The notes below the pieces were generated by a model. The model did no database searches and was not told where the DNA came from. It saw nothing but the letters and a program-made list of their open reading frames with translations. This document shows, piece after piece, positions 1-6,320 of a stretch of 15,322 bases of DNA (its first letter is position 1; each line of letters begins with the position of its first letter). Source of the stretch: Euzebyaceae bacterium (GTDB lineage Bacteria > Actinomycetota > Nitriliruptoria > Euzebyales > Egibacteraceae); contig JACCXR010000292.1 of assembly GCA_013696915.1 (NCBI GenBank), positions 1 to 15,322 on the forward strand, written 5' to 3'. The position numbers and the translations under genes are program-made.

Positions 1-408
1 GCTCGACCGCCAGCGCCACGCCACGACCGCGCCGACGGCGAACAGCACGCCAACGCCGACCCAGGCGACCGTGTAGCTGCCGGTGCGGTCGACAACGAAG
101 CCGAACGCCACCGGGCTGCTCAACAGCCCGACATAGAAGCCGAGCAGCACACGCCCCGAGGCCGCACCGGATATCCCCGGCGCGACGTCGCGGACGATGG
201 CGAGCATGCCGATGGCATTCCACGCCACAGCCGTCGAGCCGAGCCCCACGGCGGCGACCGGCAGCAGCAATGCGCCTCCCGCATCGGCGCTGATCAAGAT
301 GCCGGTGGCGAGCACGGCACCGACGGCCAGCCACATCAACGGGGTGGCCAGCGACCGCGAGGTGCGGTCCCCCCAGCTGCCCCACCCAGGCGAGCTGATG
401 GTGGACAT
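1..408 (-). pseudogene. MFS transporter, C-terminal four-helix remnant (runs off left edge)
   Basis: The minus frame is open from 408 to base 1 and encodes about 136 residues of a strongly hydrophobic protein. It begins with a loop resembling the MFS loop 8-9 motif (GWGSWGDRTSRSL). Four membrane segments follow, beginning near WLAVGAVLATG, LLLPVAAVGLG, GRVLLGFYVGL and YTVAWVGVGVL, with the loop FVVDRTGSY before the last. This matches helices 9-12 of a major facilitator superfamily permease; helices 1-8 are absent. Upstream in the same frame (409-579) the translation is Gly/Arg-rich and has no membrane character. The intact plus-strand gene at 548 leaves no room for the missing half. I therefore read it as a 5'-truncated transporter. 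The ATG at 406-408 is only the first one available, not a supported start. Substrate unknown. The 3' end lies outside the window. Confidence 0.6.
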
Positions 409-547
409 GGCGCCGGCGCCCCCACCTCCGGCCACACCCCCCCGGATGGGGCATCGACCCCGATGTCCACAAGTCAGGCTCTCGGATCGGCAACGGTCGC
501 CGCCAGCTGGGCGACGATGTTGTCCGCACCGGAGGGGAGGAGGCATC

Positions 548-916
548 ATGGCGGTCGATGAACGCGCACGCCACGAGCTCTACCTGCAGCTCGCCCGCGT
601 CCTCGGCGAAGACCAGAGCGCGACGATGATGGCGCTGCTCCCGCCCGACGGCTGGGCCGACGTCGCCCGTCAACACGACCTCGACCGGGTGGAGGCGTCC
701 CTGCGCGCAGACGTCGGTCAGCTGCGCTCGGAAATGGACCTGCGCTTCGACCGCGTCGATGGCCGCATCGACGCGGCCAAGCACGAACTGCTCGCCGCCT
801 TCCGGGGTGAGCTGGTCGCGGCGGTGTCGAGCCAGACACGCGCGATGATCTTCACCATGGCCGGCAGTGTCGCCGCGCTCGGCGGACTGGCGCTCAGCCT
901 CGCCCGCCTCGGCTGA
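548..916 (+). CDS. Small coiled-coil protein with C-terminal membrane helix
   Basis: This predicted 122-residue protein starts at ATG 548, four bases after a purine-rich Shine-Dalgarno run (GGAGGGGAGGAGG, 531-543). A longer frame begins at 197, but its extra N-terminus is Pro/Ala-rich and lies antisense to the MFS remnant, so the ribosome site decides the start. Residues 1-45 form a helical head (ARHELYLQLARVLGED, then LLPPDGWADVA). Residues about 47-90 are heptad-like and charged (LRSEMDLRFDRVDGRIDA), typical of a coiled coil. A single hydrophobic helix, FTMAGSVAALGGLALSLA, closes the protein. Actinobacteria often encode small proteins of this layout, resembling the DUF1640/CCDC90 type, with no established function. 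It probably anchors in the membrane by its C-terminus. It is the only intact gene in the first 2.2 kb. Confidence 0.72.
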   Translation: MAVDERARHELYLQLARVLGEDQSATMMALLPPDGWADVARQHDLDRVEASLRADVGQLRSEMDLRFDRVDGRIDAAKHELLAAFRGELVAAVSSQTRAMIFTMAGSVAALGGLALSLARLG

Positions 917-1335
917 ACCCGAGCCGGCGCAGGCCACGCGAGAACCCGGGCGGCTGCGGGGCCGAGGTATTCGGGTCATCCAGCTCCACGAGCGCACCGG
1001 CGGCGTGTTCGGCGGCCCTGCCGGTGGACTCCGCCTGGCGCATCGACGCCCGCACCCCGCCGCAGGCGCGCGTCCTCGCCGCCTCGGCGTCGTCGACGGC
1101 CGCGCGGGCTCGCGTCAGCGCTGCTTGAGCTTCTCGCCGCCGCGCCGTCTGCCGCGCGCGCGGCTGCCCGGCCGGCTCGACGGGCGGCGGTGCATCGGCT
1201 CAGCGCCGTCCTCCTCGCCGGCGGCCGGGTCGAGCGGCGACAGCTCCCCCAACCAGCTCGGCGGGGACAGCGGCGAGAACAGCCGGCCGGCCAGAACCCC
1301 TAGCGCGGCTTTCTCATCCGCCGACGCACGACGAT
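894..1335 (-). pseudogene. Frameshifted remnant of a coiled-coil protein, unidentified
   Basis: Two minus-strand frames carry protein-like sequence that joins across a frame change near 1195-1210. The upstream part reads ADEKAALGVLAGRLF then SPPSWLGELSPLDPAAGEED. The downstream part reads ARQTARRREAQAALTRARAA, DDAEAARTRACGGVRASM, RAAEHAAGALVELDDPN, and ends GLRRLGFSRGGRG before a TGA at 894-896. The second part is Ala/Arg/Glu-rich with heptad spacing, as in long coiled coils. No start codon with a ribosome site is visible, and the frame closes upstream with TGA at 1200-1202, so the gene is not intact. Its tail overlaps the end of the coiled-coil gene at 548-916 in convergent orientation. I do not recognise the family. 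A large mobilisation or DNA-binding protein is conceivable, but that is a guess. Confidence 0.4.
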
Positions 1336-1383
1336 CATGAAGCCGATGGCCACCAAGGGCCTCCAAAGCTGCCCCGCTCCCTC

Positions 1384-1715
1384 GGTTGCGAACGCCTCCA
1401 GGTCCCCGGCGCCATCACCCAGTCCCGCCGGCTCGACCAAGTGCCCGGGGACATCGCCGAGGCGATCGAGCTGATGACCGGCGAGACCCCCGACGACTAC
1501 CGGCTCAAGATCGACTGGAGCGTGCCCGGAGCGGCGGGGAAGGCCGCCGGCCATGCCCATCGGCTGCGGCAGGAGGCAGACGACCTCGCACCGCGGGCCG
1601 GGACGGCGACGGGGAGGCGGTCCGCGCCCTGCGTGACGCCGGCTTCTCCTACCGGGACATCGGCCGGATGGTCGGTGTCTCGTACCAGCGCGTCGGGCAG
1701 CTGGTCAACCCGTAG
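1384..1715 (+). pseudogene. HicB-like antitoxin fused to HTH, frameshifted
   Basis: The first part (from about 1384) encodes LQVPGAITQSRRLDQVPGD then IAEAIELMTGETPDDYRLKI. This matches the HicB-type fold as found in actinobacterial antitoxins with a HicB domain followed by a helix-turn-helix. After a helical linker (HAHRLRQEADDLAPR) the coding signal moves to another frame between about 1575 and 1600. There it continues EAVRALRDAGFSYRDIGRM then VGVSYQRVGQLVNP and stops with TAG at 1713-1715. That second part is a sigma-region-4-like HTH. The frame change equals loss of one base (or gain of two). The usual N-terminal strand is also missing and no start codon can be assigned. No HicA toxin is visible nearby. 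Probably a dead antitoxin, although a sequencing indel could mimic the frameshift. Confidence 0.55.
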
Positions 1716-1754
1716 CGGCGGGTCAGCGCGAACCAACGCGTCGATGACGGCGGG

Positions 1755-2160
1755 CTACGCGAATGACTCGCAGCGACGCTCGTGCTCGGGGAAGGTGACC
1801 GGAGCGAAGAGGGCGGCGCTGCACACCTCGTTGGCAGCGTCGCGGCTGGCCCACCAGGAACGACCTGCCGCTCTCGTCGGGCGCCTCGCCCCCCACAGCT
1901 CGCCGCGGGCTAGCACCAGCGCCCCCACGGCTCGGCCTCGATGGCCAGCCGTCAGCCTCCGCGAGTTCGTCCGGGCGCTCAGGGTGGCGGCGGAAGCCGT
2001 CGGCGAACGCCCGGAAGATCCGCTCTCGTCTTGCCCGCCCACGGGTGCCTCCGGCACGGCACGCACAACCTGCGACCGGTTGGCGTAGAAGCCCTCAGCG
2101 GGTGTGAAGCGGCGCCTGGGGCGGGGGTTGGCCCAGAGCACCGATGAGTTCCGGGTCGCC
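1755..2160 (-). pseudogene. Unidentified minus-strand remnant with frame changes
   Basis: No known family is recognised. The 3' part ends SWWASRDAANEVCSAALF, then APVTFPEHERRCESFA before the stop at 1755-1757, and is preceded by VGALVLARGELWGARRP. The middle (about 1930-2035) looks protein-like only in a neighbouring frame, as RIFRAFADGFRRHPERPDEL then AEADGWPSRPS. The 5' part returns to the first frame with RRRFTPAEGFYANRSQVVRA. This pattern of good codon use hopping between frames suggests two indels in one former gene. An unbroken frame from 2234 exists, but its middle is Ser/Arg-rich and unconvincing. No ribosome site is seen. This stretch and the neighbouring 1716-1754 and 2161-2196 hold nothing else I can support. 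Confidence 0.3.
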
Positions 2161-2196
2161 GGACCGTCGAAGGTGTCGACACCATTCGGACTCCTC

Positions 2197-2202
2197 AAGG
2201 AG
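2197..2202 (+). promoter_or_regulatory. Ribosome binding site deciding a GTG start
   Basis: AAGGAG lies six bases before the GTG at 2209. It identifies that codon as the start of the VOC gene, although the frame is open from an ATG at 2104. The residues upstream of 2209 do not resemble the family, whereas those after it match the usual N-terminus. Confidence 0.75.
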
Positions 2203-2208
2203 CTTGCC

Positions 2209-2979
2209 GTGCCACAGCGTGACTCAGCCCCCATCGGTGCCCCCTGTTGGGTCGACCTGCTGACCTCCGATCCGGACAGGAGCCGAGCCTTCTACGGCCA
2301 GCTGTTCGGCTGGACAGCCGAAGACGCCGGCGAGGAGTACGGCGGCTACATCAGCTTCTTCAAGGACGGGCTGCCGGTCGCGGGCTGCATGCGCAACGAC
2401 AGCCAGTCCGGTTCGCCGGATCTCTGGTCGGTGTACCTGGCCACCGACGACGCCCAGGCAACGACCGAGGCCGCCGTCGCCCACGGCGGTCAGGTGCTGC
2501 TCCCCGCCATGGAGGTCATGGAGATGGGCAGCATGGCCGTCGTGGCCGACGCTGGTCAGGCCGCGATCGGCGCCTGGCAGCCCGGCCTCCACAAGGGCTT
2601 CGCCATCCTGGGTGAACCGGGCACCCCCACCTGGTTCGAGCTGCACGCCCGTGACTACGACGCCTCGGTCCAGTTCTACCGGCACGTGTTCAACTGGGAC
2701 GTCCACGTCGCCAGCGACACCCCCGACTTCCGCTACACCACGCTCGGCGAGGGCGACGGACAGCTGGCCGGCATCATGGACGCCGCCGCCTTCCTGCCCG
2801 ACGGTGTCCCGGCGCACTGGTCGATCTACTTCGGCGTCGACGACGCCGACTCCGCCCTGGCCAAGATCGTCGACCTCGGCGGTGCGATCATCAGGCCCGC
2901 CGAGGACACCCCGTTCGGGCGCCTGGCCCAGGCCGCCGACCCCACCGGGGCGCTGTTCAAGCTCGTCGCCGGCCCCTGA
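2209..2979 (+). CDS. Two-domain VOC (glyoxalase-like) protein
   Basis: A 256-residue protein made of two tandem vicinal-oxygen-chelate domains. The first (about residues 8-120) opens with APIGAPCWVDLLTSDPDRSR and AFYGQLFGWTAED. The second (about 135-250) opens with GTPTWFELHARDYDASVQFY and closes with AADPTGALFKLV. Size and layout match actinobacterial proteins of the Cfp30B/Rv0577 type, often annotated as glyoxalase or hydroxylase. Members bind small electrophiles or a metal, and most have no proven substrate. The gene stands alone, convergent with the sugar operon that ends at 3099. The 119-bp gap between them contains a 12-bp palindrome. It is intact and follows the decayed region, so it marks the start of sound gene content. 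The cytosolic location is inferred from the lack of a signal peptide. Confidence 0.88.
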   Translation: MPQRDSAPIGAPCWVDLLTSDPDRSRAFYGQLFGWTAEDAGEEYGGYISFFKDGLPVAGCMRNDSQSGSPDLWSVYLATDDAQATTEAAVAHGGQVLLPAMEVMEMGSMAVVADAGQAAIGAWQPGLHKGFAILGEPGTPTWFELHARDYDASVQFYRHVFNWDVHVASDTPDFRYTTLGEGDGQLAGIMDAAAFLPDGVPAHWSIYFGVDDADSALAKIVDLGGAIIRPAEDTPFGRLAQAADPTGALFKLVAGP

Positions 2980-3007
2980 CCCTGTAGCTGGGCAGCGACG
3001 CGTGGTG

Positions 3008-3019
3008 CACCCGCGGGTG
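3008..3019. repeat. 12-bp perfect palindrome between convergent genes
   Basis: CACCCGCGGGTG is its own reverse complement. It lies 29 bp after the VOC stop and about 80 bp from the transaldolase stop. With no spacer it is a poor hairpin. It could be a protein site or chance in GC-rich DNA. Confidence 0.3.
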
Positions 3020-3092
3020 AGCCGCTCCGCAGGTGACAGAACTCCCGCCGCCACGATCGTCGCGGCACCGGCGGCGGACCACGCGGGCTGCA

Positions 3093-3115
3093 CGGCGGTC
3101 AGCGGGCGACCGCCG
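3093..3115 (-). terminator. Possible hairpin at the end of the nine-gene operon
   Basis: CGGCGGTC (3093-3100) pairs with GACCGCCG (3108-3115) around a 7-nt loop and spans the transaldolase stop codon. No T-rich tract follows on the minus strand. It is at best a weak or factor-assisted terminator and may simply be GC-rich coding sequence. Confidence 0.3.
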
Positions 3116-3740
3116 AGAACTCGGCCACTGCCCGCTCGGTGAGCGGGTCGGTGATCATCGCCTCGATCACCGTCAGCGGGAGGGTCACCGCGTCGGCGCC
3201 GTCGGCGAGCGCGCCGACGGCCTGAGCCGGCGTCTTGAGGCTGGCCGCCATGATCCGGGTCGGCAGGCGCCTTCCGTCCGGCGCGGTCAGCGCCCTCGAC
3301 AGCAGAGACGTCAGTTCCTCGCCGCCTTCTTGCAGGCGTCGGGCTCTGTCGACGTAGGGGATGATCCACTCCGCGCCCGCCTGGGCGGCCAGCAGCGCCT
3401 GTGCGGGCGCGTACACGGCCGTGACGGCGAATCGGATGCCTTCCCGCGAAAGCCGTGCCGCCAGGCGGAAGTGCTCCCGGACCGCAGGGAGTTTCAGCAC
3501 CACCCGGTCCGGGTCGAGGCTGCGCGCGCGGTTCGCCTCGGCGAACGCGCCGTCCAGGTCGAGCGCGTGCACCTGGTAGAAGATCGGGCCCGGGAAGCAG
3601 TCGAGGAGCCGCTCGAGCTGCCGCACGGCTGAATCCCCGCACGCGGCCATCAACGTCGGATTCGTCGTGATCCCGCTGATCAGCCCGAGGTCGGCAGCCA
3701 CCCTGACGTCAGCCTCGTCTGCGGAGTCCAGATAGATCAT
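3099..3740 (-). CDS. Transaldolase-like protein of the fructose-6-phosphate aldolase (FSA) type
   Basis: A 213-residue single-domain TIM barrel, the size of FSA/TalC enzymes (about 215-220) rather than of classical transaldolases. Family landmarks are present: MIYLDSADEADV at the N-terminus with Asp5, GITTNPTL at 23-30, and VVLKLPA with Lys83 as the expected Schiff-base lysine. AVTAVYAPAQALLAAQAGAE and WIIPYVDR follow, then RIMAASLKTPAQAV and the end DAVTLPLTVIEAM. Known relatives cleave or transfer dihydroxyacetone units on sugar phosphates through a lysine imine. After the Lys the usual P-x-T reads LPAVR, so the Thr is missing and substrate preference may differ. The start ATG 3740 overlaps the stop of the HAD gene (ATGA) and no separate ribosome site is seen, suggesting coupled translation. 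It is the last gene of the operon and probably its carbon-carbon cleavage step. Confidence 0.85.
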   Translation of the reverse strand: MIYLDSADEADVRVAADLGLISGITTNPTLMAACGDSAVRQLERLLDCFPGPIFYQVHALDLDGAFAEANRARSLDPDRVVLKLPAVREHFRLAARLSREGIRFAVTAVYAPAQALLAAQAGAEWIIPYVDRARRLQEGGEELTSLLSRALTAPDGRRLPTRIMAASLKTPAQAVGALADGADAVTLPLTVIEAMITDPLTERAVAEFSAVAR

Positions 3741-4552
3741 CGCGCTTGCGCTCCGTGTCTGATGGCGAGCAGCCGCGCGATCACGTCGGCCACGCCCCCG
3801 TCGTCGTTGCTGGGCACGACCACGTCGGCCGCGAGCCGTGCCTGCTCCGTGGCGTTGGCGACCGCGAACGCGTGGCGCGCATGCCGGAGCATCGGCACGT
3901 CGTTGTCGCCGTCGCCAACCGCTGCCAGCCGGTCCCAATGAAGGTCAAGCCGATGCAGAAGCCGGTCCAGCCCACGACCCTTGTCGGCGCCCGTGGCGGT
4001 GACCTCCAGATAGGACCCGTGCGACCGCGCCGTGAACGTGCCCGGCAACCTGGTGACAGCGGAGACGACCGGGTCGTCGCCGGCTGCGAACACCACGACC
4101 TTGTCGGCGTCGCCGCCCGTCCATGCACCGGGGACCTGGCGCGCGGTGATGCGCAGCTCCGCACGCAGGGCGGGGCTGTCACCGACGGCGGACACGGTGT
4201 CGCCGCGGTAGCACAGCGCGCTCGCCCCGGCCGCTGCGACGGCGTCGAGCACCGATTTCACGGTGGATGGCGACAGTGGGCACCGGTCCAGGAGGCGGTC
4301 CCGCGAGTCAGCGATCACGGCGCCGCCGCAGGCGACCGCCGGCCCTTGGACGTGGATGCCGGTGGTCCGCTCGCGCAGGGACCACAGCGGCCGCGCGCTG
4401 ACGAAGATGATCGACACCCCCCGGCGGATCGCTGCGTTCAGTGCGGCCGCCGTCTGCGTGGTCATGTGGCCGGCGGAGGACAGCGCGGTGCCGTCGAGGT
4501 CGACCGCAAGCGTGTCGACCTCTCCCAGGACCGTCGGGCAACCCGGCGTCAT
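3737..4552 (-). CDS. HAD-IIB (Cof-type) sugar-phosphate phosphatase
   Basis: A predicted 271-residue cytosolic hydrolase. The HAD motifs are all visible: motif I AVDLDGTAL with Asp18 (nucleophile) and Asp20, motif II FVSAR near 50-54, the lysine of motif III in GADKGRGLDRLL, and motif IV GDGDNDVPML with Asp214 and Asp218. The cap between motifs II and III is of the Cof type, which acts on sugar phosphates, phosphoserine-like compounds or nucleotides. The start at 4552 overlaps the BtpA stop by ATGA, with AAGG five bases upstream. A longer frame from 4615 would overlap the neighbour by 67 bp and is unlikely. It shares the operon with a PfkB kinase, so it may reverse that phosphorylation or clear a toxic or dead-end phosphate. 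The substrate cannot be told from sequence. Confidence 0.88.
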   Translation of the reverse strand: MTPGCPTVLGEVDTLAVDLDGTALSSAGHMTTQTAAALNAAIRRGVSIIFVSARPLWSLRERTTGIHVQGPAVACGGAVIADSRDRLLDRCPLSPSTVKSVLDAVAAAGASALCYRGDTVSAVGDSPALRAELRITARQVPGAWTGGDADKVVVFAAGDDPVVSAVTRLPGTFTARSHGSYLEVTATGADKGRGLDRLLHRLDLHWDRLAAVGDGDNDVPMLRHARHAFAVANATEQARLAADVVVPSNDDGGVADVIARLLAIRHGAQAR

Positions 4553-5400
4553 CGGGCCTTCGCGACCTGGTCCATGATGGCCGCCACGCGCCCCCGGTCG
4601 ACCGGGTTCCACCACACGCCGTCATGCTTCATCGCGCTGCCGACAATGGCGCCGTCCGCGACCTTCAGCAGCTCCGCGGCGTTGGCCGCGGTCAGGCCGC
4701 TGCCGACGATGACCGGCCGCGTGGCGACCTCCTTGATTCGGGTGACCTCACCGACCTGGGTGGGGTCGCCGGTGCGCTGCCCCGTGGCGATCAGCACGTC
4801 GGCGTCGAAGGCCTCGGCGTCGTGGGTGAGTTCGGCGATGTCGCGGTCGGCGACGATGGCGTGGCTGCCGTGCTTGACATGCACGTCGGCCAGGATGCGG
4901 ATGTCCTCGCCGTGGATGCGGCTGCGGAACCGCAGCGCCTCGGCGGCGGCGCCCTCGATGATGCCCTCGTTGGCGACATAGGCGTTCGTCCACTGGTTGG
5001 CTCGAACGAACCGGCCGCCGGCCGCCTTCGCCACCGCGATGCTCTGGACGACCGCATTGGCAAGGCAGTTGACGCCCACCGGCACGTCCACCGCCTGGCG
5101 GACCGCGACGGTCACGACCGCGAGGGCCGCCACCGTGTCATGGCCGACGTCCCCCGGCTTGCGGAACGGGATGTCGCCCTCGTTCTCAACGATGAGTCCG
5201 TCGACGCCGCCTTGGACGTACTCGCGTGCATCGCGCACTGCCTGCTCCACGACGACCGCGATCGGCTCGCCTCGGTAGCGGGGGGCCCCGGGAAGCGGCA
5301 GCAGGTGGACGGTCCCGATCACCGGCTTGCCCACCGCGAACAACTCCTCGAGCGCGCTGGCCCTCGGTCCGCTGACGGGGACGTTCCGCTCGGCCGGCAT
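4549..5400 (-). CDS. BtpA/SgcQ-family TIM-barrel protein
   Basis: A predicted 283-residue protein of the BtpA family. Recognisable stretches are IGTVHLLPLPGAPRY near the N-terminus, GGVDGLIVENEGDIPF, VPVGVNCLANAV, VRANQWTNAYVANEGIIEG, ILADVHVKHGSHAI, TGDPTQVGEV, and the barrel-closing PVIVGSGLTAANAAELL then ADGAIVGSAMKHDG. The last resembles the phosphate-binding loop of phosphate-handling TIM barrels. BtpA was named for photosystem I biogenesis in cyanobacteria. The wider family includes SgcQ of the E. coli sgc cluster and has no firmly established reaction. Start choice: the ATG at 5406 overlaps the kinase stop (ATGA), but GAGAGG sits directly against it. The ATG at 5400, used here, has that site six bases upstream; the difference is two residues. 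The context between a sugar kinase and a HAD phosphatase suggests a sugar-phosphate substrate. Confidence 0.86.
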   Translation of the reverse strand: MPAERNVPVSGPRASALEELFAVGKPVIGTVHLLPLPGAPRYRGEPIAVVVEQAVRDAREYVQGGVDGLIVENEGDIPFRKPGDVGHDTVAALAVVTVAVRQAVDVPVGVNCLANAVVQSIAVAKAAGGRFVRANQWTNAYVANEGIIEGAAAEALRFRSRIHGEDIRILADVHVKHGSHAIVADRDIAELTHDAEAFDADVLIATGQRTGDPTQVGEVTRIKEVATRPVIVGSGLTAANAAELLKVADGAIVGSAMKHDGVWWNPVDRGRVAAIMDQVAKAR

Positions 5401-5402
5401 CG

Positions 5403-6320
5403 TCATCCTCTCGACACCAAGGGGCGGATGCGCCGAGCCCGGTCGGCCACCCTCGTGCACGCCGCATGCTCGATCGCGGCGAGCGCGCCGCGGGTCTCGA
5501 CCACCACTGCGGCGCTGACTGCTCCTCGGACGGCAGCTTCGACGGGATCGCCCGTGTCGATCAACCCGACGAGGAAGCCGCCGCAGAACGCGTCCCCGGC
5601 TCCGGTCGGGTCGACGACGGTCTCCGCGGCAGGCGGGACACGAACCACGACATCATCGAGCACCACGTCGGCACCGGCCGCCCCCCGCTTGATGACGAGA
5701 TGCTCGATACCCGCCGACTCCCTGAGGTGGCCGCGCAACGCGTGAGGATCGATGTCCCTCCACAGCTGACCAACTTCTTGCTGGCTGGGCAGGAACGCCC
5801 GAGCCCCTCGCATGGCGGCGCCGCTGCGGTACGGCTCCGCGTCGATGAACGGCTCGATGAGCAGATCCTGTGTGGCGACCACTCCCGCAGCGCGCACGTC
5901 TTCGAGTGCGGACATCTGGCCTGCCGTCGTCTGCGGAGCGACGTGGACGCCCACGACGTCGGGGACGGACGACCGCCAGGAACACCGCGCCGCATCGAGC
6001 GCAGCGAACGTCGAGCCGGAGGCCTTCTCCACCTGATGGCGGCGACCCTCCCGCTCGTACAGCAGCCACAGGCCGAGGCTGCGTTCGGGAGTCCGGCTCA
6101 CCGGGGTGATGTCGACCCCCGCCGCCTGCAAACGGTCCAGCCATCGGTCGGGGTAGTCGCTGCCGATCGTGGCGCAGATCGCGGGCCGCGCCCCCCACGC
6201 GAGCGCACCGATCGCGCTGTAGAGGGCCCCGCCACCGGGTTGCTGCCAGTCACAGCCGGCGCCCTCGACGACGATGTCGTCGAGCGTGAGCTCTCCCACC
6301 GTCACGACGCGGTGGACCAT
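5403..6320 (-). CDS. PfkB/ribokinase-family carbohydrate kinase
   Basis: A 305-residue kinase of the ribokinase/PfkB fold. The N-terminal part has the substrate-side glycine motif PGGGALYSAIGALAWGA at about 28-44, and ATIGSDYPDRWLDRLQAAGV. The C-terminal PfkB signature is VVDPTGAGDAFCGGFLVGL, where GAGD (240-243) forms the anion hole and Asp243 is the expected catalytic base. The family phosphorylates sugars, sugar acids or nucleosides with ATP; the residues that define the substrate are not diagnostic. The ATG at 6320 shares one base with the stop of the upstream peptidase gene (TGATG). A frame open to 6653 is antisense-like extension and was rejected. Because the operon uses an ABC importer, which delivers unmodified sugar, this enzyme probably makes the phosphorylated intermediate used downstream. 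Confidence 0.9.
   Translation of the reverse strand: MVHRVVTVGELTLDDIVVEGAGCDWQQPGGGALYSAIGALAWGARPAICATIGSDYPDRWLDRLQAAGVDITPVSRTPERSLGLWLLYEREGRRHQVEKASGSTFAALDAARCSWRSSVPDVVGVHVAPQTTAGQMSALEDVRAAGVVATQDLLIEPFIDAEPYRSGAAMRGARAFLPSQQEVGQLWRDIDPHALRGHLRESAGIEHLVIKRGAAGADVVLDDVVVRVPPAAETVVDPTGAGDAFCGGFLVGLIDTGDPVEAAVRGAVSAAVVVETRGALAAIEHAACTRVADRARRIRPLVSRG

Noticed and set aside
197..547. Longer N-terminus for the coiled-coil gene at 548
   Set aside because: The extension is antisense to the MFS remnant and Pro/Ala-rich, and a strong ribosome site marks ATG 548.
2224..3642. Long minus-strand open frame of 472 codons over the VOC gene and the transaldolase end
   Set aside because: It is antisense to a clear VOC gene, with Gly/Arg/Val-rich composition and no family motif. 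It is a GC-driven shadow frame.
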